DNA of 10,238 bases, from the NCBI GenBank assembly GCA_003514305.1, contig DORE01000020.1:1-10238 (forward strand), given 5' to 3'. Of the stretch, positions 1 through 8,199 are shown in pieces. The notes under the pieces were generated by a model that searched no databases, was not told the DNA's origin, and saw only the letters and a program-made list of their open reading frames with translations. Within the stretch, counting starts at the first letter, position 1. Each line of letters starts with the position of its first letter. The position numbers and the translations under genes are program-made. Origin of the DNA: Gammaproteobacteria bacterium (lineage in GTDB: Bacteria > Pseudomonadota > Gammaproteobacteria > Pseudomonadales > Pseudohongiellaceae).

Positions 1-28
1 ACCGACGTTTTGAGAAATCTACAATTCT

Positions 29-616
29 GTGGTAAGGATCCGTAAAGGCTTTAATCTACTCGGTCGCTTTCTACTTGTGCTACTTCTGGCTTCCGTTGCA
101 CTACAACATGCGATCTTGAGTGAAAGCAGTGAGCCGTACAGGAGAGAAGACTATCTAGTCAGATGGCCTGACAGTGATAATGATTGTCAGAACCTGCGCC
201 ATGAGCTCTTACTGAGGGAGAGTCTATCTGACGTCACTTTTACGACAAGCCGAAATTGTGTTGTGTCTACAGGATTATGGTATGACCCGTACACAAGAAT
301 CCAGTTATATCAGGCGCTTGATCTAGACGTAGATCATGTGATCCCGCTAGCATATGCCCACCATCATGGGGGCCATACCTGGTCAAACAAAAAGAAGAAA
401 GCCTTCGCTATAGATCAAGGAAACTTGCTCCTTGTCGATGACCATGAAAACTCAATCAAAGGGTCAAAGGGTCCTAGCGAATATCTTCCAGCTCAAGGCT
501 TTCATTGCGAATACCTGAGCATATGGAGACGAATAGCTAATAAATACAATATTGAACTCAACGAAGCTGATCGTAAATTAATCACTAAGATGCGACCACG
601 TTGTGGTAATTCCTGA
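29..616 (+). CDS. Exported HNH endonuclease family protein
   Basis: This 195-aa protein is a probable extracytoplasmic nuclease of the HNH/DUF1524-like secreted family. What is seen: a basic N-terminus followed by a hydrophobic stretch (about residues 9-30) that serves as signal peptide or anchor; a conserved CVVSTGLWYDPYT-type segment (77-89); the DVDHVIPL motif with D102 and H103, the expected catalytic His; W118; and the N-rich/lysine part of the HNH site (GNLL at 131-134, ENSIKGSKGPSEYLP at 140-154). Cysteines at 53, 77, 160 and 192 could form disulfides, fitting a periplasmic or secreted site. Family members cut DNA or RNA non-specifically, often for nutrient scavenging; the role here is inferred. 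The start is a GTG: an in-frame TGA at 11-13 leaves little room for another, and no clear ribosome binding site is visible. It stands alone, about 75 bases before the acylase gene. Confidence 0.82.
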   Translation: MVRIRKGFNLLGRFLLVLLLASVALQHAILSESSEPYRREDYLVRWPDSDNDCQNLRHELLLRESLSDVTFTTSRNCVVSTGLWYDPYTRIQLYQALDLDVDHVIPLAYAHHHGGHTWSNKKKKAFAIDQGNLLLVDDHENSIKGSKGPSEYLPAQGFHCEYLSIWRRIANKYNIELNEADRKLITKMRPRCGNS

Positions 617-691
617 TCTTTCCCATACTTTGATCTAGTCAATTTGTCAGTCTATAGTAGACAACTCTTCCAATTCAGAGATAACGATAAA

Positions 692-2842
692 ATGCGATCA
701 TTTCTTTCCATTGGGTTACTTAAGAGTTTGCTAATCCTTTTTAGTTTGTCTGACTCGGCAGTAGCATCGCCGCTTGCAAAGCAGGTTGTTATTCACCGTG
801 ACGAATGGGGCGTACCCCATATCCGCGGAGAGTCTGATGCAGCTGTTGTATTTGGCTCCGCTTGGGCGCAAAGTGAAGACCATTTCTGGCAGCTTGAAGA
901 CACTTACGTAAAAGCGTTAGGACGCTACGCCGAATTGGTTGGTGATTCTGGAGTGAGCAGTGATCTTGACGTCGCGCTTTTTGATATTGTCGGAAGTTCG
1001 CGGCGCGATTTCAGTTCGCTTCCACCAGAAATACAGGCGCTTGCTCATGCGTTTGCAGACGGTTATAACTTTTTCCTCGAGTGCAATCCGGATGTAACTC
1101 CCCGTCTAATAACCCGCATGGAGCCTTGGCACGTGCTGGCTTTTGAGCGCTACATGATATTGCCTCGCTTATTGGGGGCAGCACACGCACCGTCTCGCGA
1201 GATAACTCAATTGGAGGCCGAGGAGCTTGCATCGCTTGGCTCTAACCAATGGGCAATTGGGCCTGACCGCACTCGCAACGGCACCGCAATGCTATTCATA
1301 AATCCCCATCAACCTTGGTACGGCTCAGGCATGTTTACCGAGATGCACGTCAAAAGCGACACAGGTTGGGATTTTTCAGGGGCGATGTATCCGGGCGCGC
1401 CCTTTCCAACTGCCGGCTTTAACAACCATCTCGGTTGGGCCTACACAGTCAATGAAGCAGACATCTCTGACGTTTATCGACTAACCTTTGATCATCCAAA
1501 TGATCCAGACTTGTACCGGTATGGTGACGGCTGGAGGCGTGCAAATTCTTGGGAGATTGAGCTCGCTGTTAAGGGGGAAGTAGAGCCGCGGCGATATGAG
1601 CTGCGTACAACCCATCATGGCCCAATAGCCAAGCAAGAAGATGACACGCATTTTCTCGCAATAAAAGTACCGCGTCTTTATGACGGTTCGCGCATGGTGC
1701 AGTCGCTAGCTCAGTCGCGCGCGACGAATTTTGACGAGTGGTACGCAGCAGCATCTAGCCTGCAGCTTCAGACGTTTAACACAATGTATGCCGACTCAGA
1801 CGGCAACATCTTTTACCTTTATAACGGAACGGTCGCAAAACGGAAGCTCGGTGTTGATTGGACGAAGCCCGTGGACGGTTCTGACCCTGAACTCGAGTGG
1901 GGCGATTTCCACCCCATTGAGGAGCTACCGCAGGTCTTGAACCCAGTTTCTGGATTTATGCAAAATACTAATTCGACCCCTTTTACAACGACCGACGATG
2001 GGAATCCGTCGATGTTAGATTTTCCATCCTATATGGTTGAAGATGCCACCGATGACAAGCGTCGGGCGCAAATGTCCCGTTGGCTGCTGCGTCGAGCTGA
2101 AGATGTTACGTTTGAAAAGTGGCAGGAGATGGCATTCGATACAACGCTTTACTGGCCAATGACAGAACTGCCACGTTATCAACGCCGCTTTGAATCATTG
2201 CAACGGACTCATCCCAAGTTGGCCTTCGAGGTTGAACCCTACCTTGAGCACCTATTGGACTGGGATTACCGTAGCACACTTAAATCCACTCAAACCACAC
2301 TCGCTGTCGCGTGGTACGAAGAGCTTTACGGCAGAGGCTATCCAGTTGAAACCTTGAAAGAGGAATTCGTGGCAAACATTCCGGAACGATTTCGTGCGCT
2401 TGCTCGCGCGGCGATGACGCTGGAAGGGCGCTATGGCAGTTGGCAGGTCGCCTACGGCGACGTACACAGACTTCAACGGCACGCACCCTATGGAAGTTCC
2501 AGCAATGTTCCATTTGATGACCGTGCGCCAAGCCTGGGGGTGGCGGGCGTGCGCGGCCCACTTGGTGTCGCCTTTACTATTTATCATAGCTCACCGACTC
2601 ATGATCCTAATCGGCAGCTTGAGTATGCAACCACAGGCTCGTCCTACAAAGCAGTCTATGAGTTTCATCCGGACGGAGTTAAAGCTGCGAGCTACTTGCA
2701 CTATGGGCAGAGCCACAACCCGGAATCGGCACATTTTTTCGATCAGGCATTACTCTTGTCAGAGCGGCGGTTCAAACCGGCATGGTTTCACTGGGACGAT
2801 GTTGTTGCCAATACGCGGCGTGCCTACAGCCCCGGCGATTGA
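692..2842 (+). CDS. Penicillin acylase family protein (Ntn hydrolase)
   Basis: A 716-aa periplasmic amidase of the penicillin G acylase / N-acyl-homoserine lactone acylase superfamily. It is made as a precursor that cuts itself into alpha and beta chains. Seen: signal peptide at residues 1-26 ending in an AVAS-type cleavage site; the alpha-chain motif RDEWGVPHIRGES (about 36-48) and FGSAWAQSEDHFWQLE; then LGSNQWAIGP, where S184 (codon at 1241) follows Gly and would be the new N-terminal nucleophile of the beta chain; NPHQPW at 204-209; TTHHGPI; and a C-terminal WDDVVANTRRAYSPG segment typical of the family. Length fits the usual 700-800 aa. The start is set at ATG 692 because it opens directly onto the signal peptide; an in-frame TTG at 644 would add 16 polar residues. 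No strong ribosome binding site is visible. Substrate (beta-lactam, acyl-homoserine lactone, other amide) cannot be told from sequence alone. Confidence 0.9.
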   Translation: MRSFLSIGLLKSLLILFSLSDSAVASPLAKQVVIHRDEWGVPHIRGESDAAVVFGSAWAQSEDHFWQLEDTYVKALGRYAELVGDSGVSSDLDVALFDIVGSSRRDFSSLPPEIQALAHAFADGYNFFLECNPDVTPRLITRMEPWHVLAFERYMILPRLLGAAHAPSREITQLEAEELASLGSNQWAIGPDRTRNGTAMLFINPHQPWYGSGMFTEMHVKSDTGWDFSGAMYPGAPFPTAGFNNHLGWAYTVNEADISDVYRLTFDHPNDPDLYRYGDGWRRANSWEIELAVKGEVEPRRYELRTTHHGPIAKQEDDTHFLAIKVPRLYDGSRMVQSLAQSRATNFDEWYAAASSLQLQTFNTMYADSDGNIFYLYNGTVAKRKLGVDWTKPVDGSDPELEWGDFHPIEELPQVLNPVSGFMQNTNSTPFTTTDDGNPSMLDFPSYMVEDATDDKRRAQMSRWLLRRAEDVTFEKWQEMAFDTTLYWPMTELPRYQRRFESLQRTHPKLAFEVEPYLEHLLDWDYRSTLKSTQTTLAVAWYEELYGRGYPVETLKEEFVANIPERFRALARAAMTLEGRYGSWQVAYGDVHRLQRHAPYGSSSNVPFDDRAPSLGVAGVRGPLGVAFTIYHSSPTHDPNRQLEYATTGSSYKAVYEFHPDGVKAASYLHYGQSHNPESAHFFDQALLLSERRFKPAWFHWDDVVANTRRAYSPGD

Positions 2843-2972
2843 GCTGAGGAGTATTTGAGGAACTGCTGGCGACTTCAGTTCAATGCCAGAAAACTGAGAC
2901 TCTCTGAATAGGCGCCTTCTCTTGCTTCTAGTCTTTGGATGTGCCGCCGCGAGAATACTGCGATGTTCCAAA

Positions 2973-4406
2973 CTAGTAATTCAGGATCTGACCTTTGCTT
3001 ATTACTTTCTGGATGCTTTTTGTATTGTTGATATCCTCAAGAGGATTGCCAGCTAGCAATACCATATCTGCGACTTGACCCTCAGAGATTGACCCCATTT
3101 CGTCTTCGAGCCCAAAAAATCGAGCAGGAATCAGAGTTGCAGCTTCGATGGCTTCCATGGGTGTTAGACCAGCTCGAACCAACATATCTAACTCTGAATG
3201 TAAACTGTATCCGGGAACCGAAAGATTTATAGGAACATCTGTTCCCGCGCCAAAAGCCACGCCAGCATCATGCATGCGCTTCGTTAAGAACATACTCCAG
3301 TTGGCAAATCTTAAGTCACCTGCTGGTGCAGAACGTCGCGTCTCCGTTTGAAAAAGCCAGTCTTTTTCAACTTTAGTTGGGAGGCGTGAAAGAGCAAGTT
3401 CCCAATCATCTCGTCGCCATGGTGGTTTAAGTATGAAGGAGTTTAAGCGTAGTGTTGGGACCATAACGGTCTCATGAAGCGCGGCAATCACGATGTCGCA
3501 TTCAGTTTCATCATAGTTCTCTATTGCGAGCAGCCTTTGCTCAGAATGCATTGCAGCTCGTAGCTCAGCACCAGCGATGCCGCTTTCATTCTTAAGTAAG
3601 GCGAGTCTCGCACTGTGTAATTCCGTTGCGCTTGCAGCACAATCCATCTCAATGTTCCGCAGATGCTCAATAGAGCTTACTCTGGGGCCTGCGTCGCGGG
3701 CCCTCATCGCCAGAGGGACGTGCGAGTCAATGGGGAGGCTTAGCTCATTAGCCACTTCGGTTAGCGCGTCGAATATGCCTGGCTTGACCATTTCATAGAC
3801 CTTTATAAAATCCACGCCCTGCTCATGCATTTCGATCACTTGTTGCCTTGCAGCCTCCGGAGTTGTTAAAGGCACGCCTATCTCAGGCCTGCCAATACCG
3901 TTGTAGACTACAAATTCCCCATCAAGCAGCGGTCCAGCAAAAAAGACACGCGGCGCTACTGCACCGGCGGTTCGCATGTTCTCAACAACTGGCAATATTT
4001 CATGCATCAGTCCACCAGTATCCCGAACACTGGTAATGCCATATGATAGGAAGAGATCCGGCATTGCCTCCGTAAGCCTTTCGTCATAAGTTAAATGCAC
4101 ATGAAAGTCCCATAGACCAGGGATCAGGAACTGACCCTTCCCGTCAATTACATTGGCGATCTCGATATGATCTTTTGAGTCCTGCACGGCGATAATCTCG
4201 TCACCATCGAAGATTACGGTTTGATGCTCTTTTAATCCATTAACTGCGTCTATAGTCGTCACATCTGTGATAGCGGTGCCGACATTGTTAGCTGCAGCCC
4301 GAAGTGGTACGGAATGTTGACCGCACGCTGTCAGCAGCAACAAGACTGCGGCTTGGGCCATGCGTATTTGCAAGATTTTATGCAAGTTCTTTTCCTTGTT
4401 TTTCAA
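2973..4406 (-). CDS. Amidohydrolase family lipoprotein
   Basis: A 477-aa metal-dependent hydrolase of the amidohydrolase (imidazolonepropionase/prolidase-like) superfamily. Seen: a hydrophobic N-terminus ending in a lipobox LTAC with C28, so a lipoprotein acting in the envelope; a small beta-sandwich start with the IPGLWDFHVHL motif (metal ligands H102 and H104); K202 in DFIKVYE as the probable carboxylated bridging lysine; H229 in DSHV; H248 in SIEHL; D390 in GAGTDVP, the catalytic Asp; and the closing EGQVADMVLLAGNPLEDI segment typical of the family. All expected ligands are present, so it should be active; family members cut cyclic amides or Xaa-Pro/Xaa-Arg dipeptides, and the substrate here is unknown. 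The start is a TTG preceded by GGAGG at 4411-4415. A later ATG (residue 16) lacks such a site and would leave a short signal. It converges on the acylase gene with a 130-base gap. Confidence 0.9.
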   Translation of the reverse strand: MKNKEKNLHKILQIRMAQAAVLLLLTACGQHSVPLRAAANNVGTAITDVTTIDAVNGLKEHQTVIFDGDEIIAVQDSKDHIEIANVIDGKGQFLIPGLWDFHVHLTYDERLTEAMPDLFLSYGITSVRDTGGLMHEILPVVENMRTAGAVAPRVFFAGPLLDGEFVVYNGIGRPEIGVPLTTPEAARQQVIEMHEQGVDFIKVYEMVKPGIFDALTEVANELSLPIDSHVPLAMRARDAGPRVSSIEHLRNIEMDCAASATELHSARLALLKNESGIAGAELRAAMHSEQRLLAIENYDETECDIVIAALHETVMVPTLRLNSFILKPPWRRDDWELALSRLPTKVEKDWLFQTETRRSAPAGDLRFANWSMFLTKRMHDAGVAFGAGTDVPINLSVPGYSLHSELDMLVRAGLTPMEAIEAATLIPARFFGLEDEMGSISEGQVADMVLLAGNPLEDINNTKSIQKVISKGQILNY

Positions 4407-4410
4407 TATT

Positions 4411-4415
4411 CCTCC
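4411..4415 (-). promoter_or_regulatory. Ribosome binding site deciding a TTG start
   Basis: On the minus strand GGAGG lies four bases before TTG 4406-4404. It is the best Shine-Dalgarno match near the start of the amidohydrolase gene and supports the TTG over the internal ATG at 4361. The spacing is slightly short. Confidence 0.55.
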
Positions 4416-4508
4416 AGCTGACTTTTTCTAAAGCGTGCTTTTTTTGTTTGAAAATAATGCCCGTTCTCGTCGACTATAGAGCACATTGATTGCCAAGAAC
4501 TCATCTAT

Positions 4509-4724
4509 TTGATCAAATATGGACCGCACTTCTGTGACACTAAAACCTCCGCGGCTGACCTTCTCGATTGTAAGGAAAGACTATTAAAAGGTATAGAAGT
4601 CATCGTGCTGTCAGAAAACCTCGATTATCAAGCGTGTGATGATGCAATATGTTTTCTGCCAATGTCTGTTTCTGTCTCACTTACAGTCGAGTTTCAAAAG
4701 TTAGACTACGAACATTCAAACTAA
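4509..4724 (+). pseudogene. C-terminal relic of a redoxin with DsbD-like terminal domain
   Basis: The reading frame ends with a stretch of about 50 residues that I recognise as the last domain of redoxin (AhpC/TSA-type) proteins that end in a DsbC/DsbD-alpha-like immunoglobulin fold: KERLLKGIEVIVLSENL followed by DYQACDDAICFLPMSVSVS and a terminal LDYEHS, matching the family pattern of YQACDD-(I/V)-C-(F/Y)-x-P-x-SVP and LDRERS. The two cysteines of this domain (CDDAIC) are kept. The frame is open only back to a stop at 4455, and neither a thioredoxin domain nor a good ribosome binding site is seen upstream, so the N-terminal several hundred residues are missing. This looks like a remnant left by a deletion or rearrangement next to the amidohydrolase gene. 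A short functional protein starting at TTG 4509 is possible but less likely. Confidence 0.55.
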
Positions 4725-4865
4725 TTGGCGTTAGTCATAATGTTGGCGGAACAAGACTTTATTTGTGTGGTGGTATGTGTCGCTTAAGCCTAACTATAGC
4801 CAGAGAGCGTAAAAATTCTACATTTTTTATCACGACTAATTTATTCTCTTCATAAGATTTCTGTT

Positions 4866-4869
4866 GGAG
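4866..4869 (+). promoter_or_regulatory. Ribosome binding site of the M14 peptidase gene
   Basis: GGAG followed by six bases and ATG 4876. This overlaps the alternative in-frame TTG at 4864, so it rules that TTG out as the start and fixes the signal peptide as MKSPLVVLS onward. Confidence 0.7.
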
Positions 4870-4875
4870 AAAGTC

Positions 4876-7458
4876 ATGAAGAGCCCCCTAGTCGTTCTTA
4901 GCGCCACGGTTTGCGCATTATTTGCCCTCATCTCAAATGCCCAACAAGTAGAAAGGGCAGCTCCGTTCTTTGCAGACGATTTATCCTATGATCCGAATAT
5001 CCCAAAGCCAGAAAACATAATTGGTCATCCACTTGGGCATCGCATCGCCAGGAACGACTTACTAGTTACTTACATGCGGACAATCGCAGAGCTCTCACCG
5101 CGCATTTCCGTTGAAGACATCGCTCGTACCCATGAAGGACGCCCTATTCTCGGTTTAACCATTACCAGCCCTGAGAACCACGCGCGCATCGACGAAATAA
5201 AAGCTGCCCATATTGCACTGAGCGACCCAGATAGCGTACAGGAAGTTAGCGAGAGCATGCCGGTGGTCACCTGGTTGAACTATGGTGTGCATGGCGCCGA
5301 AGTCAGCTCAACTGACTCCTCTATGGCAGTGACCTATCACCTGGCGGCTGCACAAGGACCAGCAATAGAAGAAACACTGAATAAGAGCGTCATCATTCTC
5401 ATCGCCGTGTTAAACCCTGATGGCAACAGTCGCATGTCAGCATGGAATCATATGAATGGGGCTTACGTTCCAGTTTCTGATCCAGAACACAGACTGCATA
5501 ATACTTTTTGGCCGGGAGGGCGAACCAACCACTATTGGTTTGATCTGAACAGACAATGGCTAATGATCCAGCATCCAGAGCCAAGAGGCTGGGTGGCTAA
5601 ATTCCATGAATGGCGACCCAACATTACAGTCGATTATCACGAGATGGGTTCGGCCAGTACTTACTATTTTCACCCCGGTGCGCCTGAAAGAACCTTCCCC
5701 TATATTCCTGAACGGTCAATGGAGTTGTTGGACGAGGTTTCTGATCGGCCTCGCTCATGGCTGGACAGCGAACAGAGGCTTTATTTTCATGAAGAAGGCT
5801 TTGATAACTACTATATTGGTAAAGGGTCAACCTACCCGCACATGCATGCCAGTATGGGGATGCTGTTTGAACAGGCTAGCTCCGTGGGCTTAATCGATAC
5901 CCCAAATGGTGTGCTTTCCTTTCAAGACAATATTCGAACACAGTACCGAACGTCCCTTGAAATGATCCGAGCCGGACTGGAAATGAAGGACGAGTTACTG
6001 CAATACCAACGAGAATTTTCCAGAGAGACAGCTGAGCTGGCAGCAGGTGACGATATCAAAGCTTACGTTTTCTCATCGCCAGGTGATGACGCCCGCGCCT
6101 ACCATGCAATCGATATCCTAAATCGACATCAGATTGAAGTAAATCGGCTGGCAAAAGATGTAGAGATTGATGGCACGCTTTATCCAGCGGAAGACTCGTA
6201 TTTAATAAAAACCGAACAAGCACAATACCGTATGATCAAGGCGCTATTCGAATTAATTACTGACTTCGACGATGAAACCTTCTACGACGTGTCAGCCTGG
6301 ACATTGCCTCTGGCATTCGATTTCGACTTCTCTCCTCTGACAGCGCGGGAGCTTCGGAGCAATGTGTCAGGTGAAATTATCAGCGCCGAGTTTCCTGCTG
6401 CCCCAGCACCATCCCCAGCGTCTTACGCCTATTTATTTGATTGGTCAAATTACTATGCGCCAAGAGCTCTTTATCGGTTACTCGAAGCAGGCGTTCTGCC
6501 AAAAGTGGCAACTCAACCAATTTCCATCACCAGCAATGGTGAAGCAATAAGTCTTCCGGCAGGCGCCATTCTTGTGCCACTTGGGTGGCAAGGCGGAGAC
6601 CTGGCAGATGATGAAATTCATACCCTGATGGATTTGATTGCCGCAGAGGATGGAATTAAAGTTCATCCGGTCCACTCAGGGCGCACACCTCAAACAGGGA
6701 TGGACCTTGGCAGCCGTAATTTTACGAATATTCCTTTACCAAAAGTTCTCTTGATTGTTGGCGAAGGAATCGCTTCCTACGATGCTGGTGAAGTCTGGCA
6801 TCATCTCGATGCACGCATGAACATACCCGTGCACATGGTTAACAAGCGCGAAATCGGTGGCCTCGACCTAAATAACTACACACACTTGGTGCTTGTCGGA
6901 GGAAATCACGGTGATCTCGAATCGGCAAGCGATGAAGTTGATAACTGGGTGAGCAACGGTGGCACCCTGATCGGCATTCGGCAAGGCGCGAGCTGGGGGT
7001 ATAACCACCTACTCAATCAAGATTCATCACGCGGCAGTTCCGAAGGCGGACCAAGCAGCGAACGCTTCGATTATGCTGACAAGAACGAAATCGAGGCGCA
7101 AGACATCATCGGAGGCGCGATCTTTGCAGGTGATCTTGATATTACCCACCCAATTGGATTTGGTATCGACAATCGTAAAATAGCCAGTCTGAGAAATACT
7201 CTGATTGCCTTTGATCCGCCAAAAAACCCATGGGCAACACTAATCAAAATACCAGAAGATGCTCTTCTCTCCGGTTTTGCTTCTCGCGAAAATCAAAAAA
7301 CGCTTGCCGGTAAGGCAATGGCTCTTGCGGAAAGACACGGCCGAGGAAGCGTGATTCTATTTGCTGACAACCCAAACTTTAGGGCTTACTTTTTTGGCAC
7401 GAACAAGTTGTTTACCAATAGTCTGTTTTTCTCATTGGCGTTTGACAGGCCACGGTAA
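4876..7458 (+). CDS. M14 family zinc carboxypeptidase with GATase1-like C-terminal domain
   Basis: An 860-aa exported metallopeptidase. Seen: a signal peptide (about 1-22, cleavage after SNA); an M14 catalytic domain at about 50-375 with zinc ligands H139 and E142 in GVHGAEVSS, the third ligand H255 in VDYHEMGS, the substrate-binding Asn-Arg pair in FDLNRQW (N225, R226), and the catalytic Glu E332 in MLFEQASS; a long middle region; and near residues 620-710 an alpha/beta segment (KVLLIVGEGIASYDAGEVW, then HLVLVGG) typical of the class I glutamine-amidotransferase-like domain found at the end of large bacterial M14 proteins. No obvious nucleophilic Cys of the classical GATase is seen, so that domain is probably non-catalytic. 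The enzyme should trim C-terminal residues from peptides or peptidoglycan-related substrates in the periplasm; the substrate is unknown. First gene of a probable operon with the genes at 7498 and 8065. Confidence 0.92.
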   Translation: MKSPLVVLSATVCALFALISNAQQVERAAPFFADDLSYDPNIPKPENIIGHPLGHRIARNDLLVTYMRTIAELSPRISVEDIARTHEGRPILGLTITSPENHARIDEIKAAHIALSDPDSVQEVSESMPVVTWLNYGVHGAEVSSTDSSMAVTYHLAAAQGPAIEETLNKSVIILIAVLNPDGNSRMSAWNHMNGAYVPVSDPEHRLHNTFWPGGRTNHYWFDLNRQWLMIQHPEPRGWVAKFHEWRPNITVDYHEMGSASTYYFHPGAPERTFPYIPERSMELLDEVSDRPRSWLDSEQRLYFHEEGFDNYYIGKGSTYPHMHASMGMLFEQASSVGLIDTPNGVLSFQDNIRTQYRTSLEMIRAGLEMKDELLQYQREFSRETAELAAGDDIKAYVFSSPGDDARAYHAIDILNRHQIEVNRLAKDVEIDGTLYPAEDSYLIKTEQAQYRMIKALFELITDFDDETFYDVSAWTLPLAFDFDFSPLTARELRSNVSGEIISAEFPAAPAPSPASYAYLFDWSNYYAPRALYRLLEAGVLPKVATQPISITSNGEAISLPAGAILVPLGWQGGDLADDEIHTLMDLIAAEDGIKVHPVHSGRTPQTGMDLGSRNFTNIPLPKVLLIVGEGIASYDAGEVWHHLDARMNIPVHMVNKREIGGLDLNNYTHLVLVGGNHGDLESASDEVDNWVSNGGTLIGIRQGASWGYNHLLNQDSSRGSSEGGPSSERFDYADKNEIEAQDIIGGAIFAGDLDITHPIGFGIDNRKIASLRNTLIAFDPPKNPWATLIKIPEDALLSGFASRENQKTLAGKAMALAERHGRGSVILFADNPNFRAYFFGTNKLFTNSLFFSLAFDRPR

Positions 7459-7484
7459 CAAAAGGAATACTCAGATCACACAAT

Positions 7485-7489
7485 AGGGG
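7485..7489 (+). promoter_or_regulatory. Ribosome binding site deciding a TTG start
   Basis: AGGGG eight bases before TTG 7498, the only reasonable start for the downstream 184-aa protein, because the next residues form its membrane segment. Confidence 0.5.
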
Positions 7490-7497
7490 CAGAGAAA

Positions 7498-8052
7498 TTG
7501 AACACTATCAGAACATTAAGCCAGGTAGCTGGCTTCATCGTGCTTATTTTTGTGACGGCACTTGTCACTTTGCGGTTTCAATACAGCAATGCTGACGGCC
7601 CTTCCATTCTATTCCCAGGCGGAGAGATGACGTCCGGAGAACTTCACACTGGCCCTGAGCCGGACTGGAGTTTCACCGATAACATCTACACCGTCGATCT
7701 ACAATTAAACGACCCCATGGCTTCTCGGCGGATCTACATAATCGAAAGTGAAGGCAAAATCTATGTAGTATCAGGCTACATGCGCTCTTTCCTTGGCCGC
7801 ATATGGAAAGAATGGGCCTTTGAGGCTGACGCGGGGAATAACGAAGGCGTATTGCGCGTCAATGGTATTCGCTATCCGCGAAGGCTGATACGAATTGAAG
7901 AGGGCAAGGCGCTGAATGGAGTCGCTGCCAAGCTTGCAACAAAATATGGCGGAGCACCAGTGCCTGCATCGGAGGATGTCATACGAAATGTGAGAGCCGG
8001 TTTTGAATCTGGCAACACATGGGTTTTTGAGTTGCAACCTCGACAAGCTTAG
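7498..8052 (+). CDS. Conserved membrane-anchored protein of unknown function
   Basis: A 184-aa protein with one N-terminal hydrophobic segment (about residues 9-25) and a soluble part predicted to face the periplasm. Recognisable pattern: GGEMTSGELHTGPEPDWSF (41-59), a following strand-rich region with SRRIYIIESEGKIYVVSGYM, then RVNGIRYPRRLIRI and a WVFELQPR end. The alternation of short strands around a basic NGIRYPRR segment is reminiscent of split-barrel flavin-binding (pyridoxamine-phosphate-oxidase-like) proteins, but I cannot confirm that fold. It begins 39 bases after the M14 peptidase and ends 12 bases before the small gene at 8065, so it is very likely co-transcribed with both. No function is assigned. 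Confidence 0.75.
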   Translation: MNTIRTLSQVAGFIVLIFVTALVTLRFQYSNADGPSILFPGGEMTSGELHTGPEPDWSFTDNIYTVDLQLNDPMASRRIYIIESEGKIYVVSGYMRSFLGRIWKEWAFEADAGNNEGVLRVNGIRYPRRLIRIEEGKALNGVAAKLATKYGGAPVPASEDVIRNVRAGFESGNTWVFELQPRQA

Positions 8053-8064
8053 GAGAAACCAAAA

Positions 8065-8199
8065 ATGTCTCGGAGAAATTACTTAATCCTTTGCGGCGCC
8101 GGCTCAATAGTCACTGTACTTGCCATGATGTTTATACCCGGTGTTGCTGATACATTTGAAAACTTCATGCTTTTGTTTCTTATGACCAACGCAAACTGA
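8065..8199 (+). CDS. Small hydrophobic protein, 44 aa
   Basis: A short gene supported by a strong AGGAG (8051-8055), nine bases before ATG 8065, which overlaps the stop of the upstream gene. The product starts with a basic MSRRNY, then a hydrophobic helix (about residues 7-25, LILCGAGSIVTVLAMMF), a short polar turn (GVADTFEN) and a second hydrophobic stretch (34-40). It would be a one- or two-pass inner-membrane peptide. Translational coupling to the 184-aa protein suggests a joint role, for instance as a small partner of that anchored protein; this is inference. I do not recognise the family. Confidence 0.6.
   Translation: MSRRNYLILCGAGSIVTVLAMMFIPGVADTFENFMLLFLMTNAN

Noticed and set aside
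2843..2972. Bidirectional terminator between the convergent acylase and amidohydrolase genes
   Set aside because: Only a 6-bp TCAGTT/AACTGA inverted repeat with an 11-base loop and no T-run was found.
4825..4860. Sigma-70 promoter (TTATCA ... CATAAG) ahead of the M14 peptidase
   Set aside because: Each box matches the consensus at only four of six positions and the stretch is AT-rich, so such matches are expected by chance.
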